Shown one piece after another: positions 62,303-64,000 of a stretch of DNA of 64,000 nt. Position 1 is the first letter of the stretch, and the number at the start of each line of letters is the position of its first letter. The position numbers were made by a program, and so were the translations under genes. Source of the DNA: Clostridium massiliamazoniense. GTDB lineage: Bacteria; Bacillota; Clostridia; Clostridiales; Clostridiaceae. The notes beneath the pieces were generated by a model. The model was not told the origin of the DNA, searched no databases, and was given only the letters and a program-made list of their open reading frames with translations. The DNA is taken from contig NZ_LN879466.1 in the NCBI RefSeq assembly GCF_001403635.1, positions 614,449 through 678,448 of the forward strand, written 5' to 3'.

Positions 62303-62903
62303 ATATATTCACCTGCTTAATTATATTTATTGTTTAAATAATATTCAATTTAAAATTCACAATTAAGAATTAAGGAATTAATTCTTAATATAATTATATA
62401 CTAAATGAAAATAAAATCAAGTAAAACTTGATAAGAATACTCAACAATTATTATTTTGTCAATTTATTCTTACATATATAATTATACTCCTTTTTCAAAA
62501 TATTATTTATTTAAATAATTTCCTTAGTTAAGTTTTAAATATATAAAAGTGTTAATATAAAATTTATCTCATAGCTAGAGGGTGTAACATTCTTATGTTT
62601 TATAAGTAGGAGATAAACAGGCTCATGTTTTTAGATAACGTCCATTAAGCATTCGGATAGAATCAAAACTCTACCTCAATTAAGGCGTTAAAACTCTATG
62701 TATATTCAATATATTTTTCGAAATTTGTCTTAAATATGCATAATGTTAGTGAAAAATAGGGAATAAAAAATCTTTTATAAATTACCATAAAATGGTAAAA
62801 TTGATTTAGATTATATATTATGTTAAGTAATTTTATTTACTTCAATTATTTTTCTACATGTTATTGTAGCATTGAAAAAGAAAATGTGAAGAGTTAAAAT
62901 AAA
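62303..62903. other. Long AT-rich gap with an inverted repeat copy
   Basis: It holds the inverted copy of the dispersed repeat (62570-62686). AATTAAGAATTAAGGAATTAATTCTTAAT around 62360 is a local palindrome of unknown role. No gene is visible. Confidence 0.5.
62570..62686 (-). repeat. Dispersed intergenic repeat, inverted copy with a different centre
   Basis: On the minus strand the head (CTTAATTGAGGTAGAG then TTTTGATTCTATCC) and arm (ATGAGCCTGTTTATCTCCTA) match 21880-21957 closely, and CTCTAGCTAT closes the arm. The central module of the full copy is replaced by a short AACATAAGAATGTT hairpin. Confidence 0.7.
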
Positions 62904-63413
62904 ATGAATTTTAAATTCAACTTAAATTTTAAATTGGAAGTTTTAAACTATCAACTATTTTTTATTGATGAGTTTATTGGGAATAAAGGGGGACTAAAGG
63001 TGACTGGACGGGTTAATCACTTAAAAAAATTAACTAAAAAGCAATATGATATAATTAAGGAATTAAGTTTAATAGGAGCTGTTGTTATGATAGAATCTTT
63101 TGGAATTGATGAAGAAAAACAAGATGCTCTTGAAAGTTTAATTTCTATGTGTGGTGGTGCTGAAATTGATGATAATGGAGAATGTATCTTTGAATATGAT
63201 TTTAATGAGAAGTATTTAAATGCGTATAATGAAGTGATTTTTTGGAGAGGATTAGCTGAAAGATTATCTATAAGAGATACCTTGCTAGATTTGGGTTATA
63301 ATATTACTGAGGATAATATTGAAAAATATGAAAAAATTAAGAAAATATATTATGATAAGTATTTGAAAGAATTTAGAAATGAGGATTATAGCAACAAATT
63401 ATTACCATATTAA
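62904..63413 (+). CDS. Unknown cytosolic protein
   Basis: 169 residues with GAAGAG before the ATG and no signal or membrane segment. The first half alternates strands (NFKFNLNFKLEVLNYQLFF) with a conserved-looking TKKQYDIIKELSLIGAVVMI; the second half is helical (WRGLAERLSIRDTLLDLGY). Not recognised. No close neighbour shares its strand apart from the partial gene 230 bases downstream. Confidence 0.65.
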   Translation: MNFKFNLNFKLEVLNYQLFFIDEFIGNKGGLKVTGRVNHLKKLTKKQYDIIKELSLIGAVVMIESFGIDEEKQDALESLISMCGGAEIDDNGECIFEYDFNEKYLNAYNEVIFWRGLAERLSIRDTLLDLGYNITEDNIEKYEKIKKIYYDKYLKEFRNEDYSNKLLPY

Positions 63414-63644
63414 GTTAAGTATTATTTTTTATTGAAAAAAGTTTAATTTATTATAGAGTTAAAGTTACATTTAAATTATCTAAGAATTTATAATTAGTTT
63501 ATTTTCATTTTATAAAGGAAATGAGCATATTAGTTATTAGATAAAATAATACAATAGAAAATTTAAAGGAATTATACTATAATTATCTTAATTAAAGAAA
63601 TACAAGATTTTACAAATTTTAAGTTAGGATTGGAGCAATTTACA

Positions 63645-64000
63645 ATGACACCTTATGTATTAGAGTATTGTGAAGATAAAATAAGAGAATACAAGAAATA
63701 TATAAATAAAAGAGAAGTAGGGGAGTATAAAATTACCTATGGTAGAAAAAGCAAATATCAAAAGGGATATATGTACGAAAATGAAGATGGAACTAGGGAA
63801 GGTTCTATCATATTAAAACATAAAAATAAACTTGTGATGGAAATATCTCCAAAAGAAATACAGGGAACATATGAAGCAATTAAAAATGCTAATGGTAAAG
63901 TAGGAGTTTTAGGGTTAGGACTTGGATATTATGTTCAAGAAATATCAAAAAAAGATACTGTTAATGAAATTATAGTTTATGAGCAAAGTAAAGAGCTTAT
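63645..64000 (+). CDS. SAM-dependent methyltransferase-like protein (3' end outside window)
   Basis: The first 118 residues of a protein starting at an ATG with GGAG nine bases upstream. After a basic beta-rich part (YKITYGRKSKYQKGYMYENE) comes a Rossmann-type glycine motif, KVGVLGLGLGYYVQEIS, followed by an acidic strand end (IIVYEQSKEL). This is the first half of a class I SAM-binding fold, as in spermidine synthase-like proteins. The window ends before the fold is complete. Confidence 0.65.
   Translation, partial: MTPYVLEYCEDKIREYKKYINKREVGEYKITYGRKSKYQKGYMYENEDGTREGSIILKHKNKLVMEISPKEIQGTYEAIKNANGKVGVLGLGLGYYVQEISKKDTVNEIIVYEQSKEL

Noticed and set aside
1-64000. tRNA, rRNA or prophage genes
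   Set aside because: No cloverleaf with T-arm GGTTCGANTCC, no rRNA core words and no phage structural or integrase genes were found on reading both strands.

Overview
The window is AT-rich (roughly 27-30% GC by eye). It uses Gram-positive ribosome binding sites (GGAGG/GGGGG types), occasional TTG and GTG starts, T-box leaders, a Pst operon and a LevR-type sigma-54 PTS regulator. Together these point to a Firmicute of the genus Clostridium sensu stricto; the species cannot be fixed from the sequence. A complete haem catalase with a PerR-like box is unusual for that group and suggests an aerotolerant member. No rRNA, tRNA, CRISPR array or intact mobile element was seen.

0.2-8.4 kb is a surface-layer/accessory-secretion locus: an 887-residue secreted surface protein, a strong hairpin, an unknown cytosolic protein, a protein with two SLAP-like domains, SecA2, and a small anchored coiled-coil protein. 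8.4-10.3 kb is a gene graveyard: a SUKH/YrhA immunity gene with two in-frame stops, a decayed Ntox15 nuclease toxin, the start of its GAD-like immunity gene, and transposase debris. 10.3-15.1 kb is a cell-wall region: two LytR-CpsA-Psr paralogues (the second frameshifted in a T run), an NlpC/P60 hydrolase with wall-binding repeats, an LPKTG-protein remnant fused to an inverted wall-repeat fragment, and a class B sortase.

15-24.5 kb carries catalase, a stand-alone DnaA domain I protein, an amino-acid permease plus a C26 amidohydrolase behind a T-box (specifier probably UGC, Cys), BrnQ, GalU and TrpS. 24.8-33.3 kb carries an OmpR/PhoB-type response regulator with no partner kinase, a molybdopterin oxidoreductase, and pstS-(1.1 kb gap)-pstC-pstA-pstB-pstB. 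33.5-39.9 kb is a lactose/cellobiose-type PTS set under a LevR-like sigma-54 activator, with good -24/-12 promoters on both sides of the regulator. 40-51.9 kb is mostly housekeeping: GlnS, a GGDEF protein, a T-box-controlled TyrS, a FliK-like/FlhB-like pair, a phosphoesterase, DUF2225, a small alarmone synthetase and an M14 peptidase.

52.1-55.4 kb is a compact three-gene module of a 22-residue-repeat protein, a MoxR-type AAA ATPase and a metallopeptidase-like/VWA protein. 55.7-58.2 kb has an ECF sigma factor, its probable membrane anti-sigma factor and a convergent lipoprotein. 58.4-61.8 kb joins a tiny Cys/His-rich metallothionein-like protein to a divergent FecCD-type metal/siderophore/corrinoid ABC importer whose ATPase ends in a His-rich tail. 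HesB-like, unknown and SAM-binding proteins close the window.

A family of degenerate intergenic repeats, in both orientations and modular in make-up, is scattered from 14 to 63 kb. The best candidates for something undescribed are the repeat-protein/MoxR/VWA module, the Cys/His-rich protein beside the His-tailed importer, the dispersed repeat family, and the hairpin-rich pstS-pstC gap with its micro-ORF.
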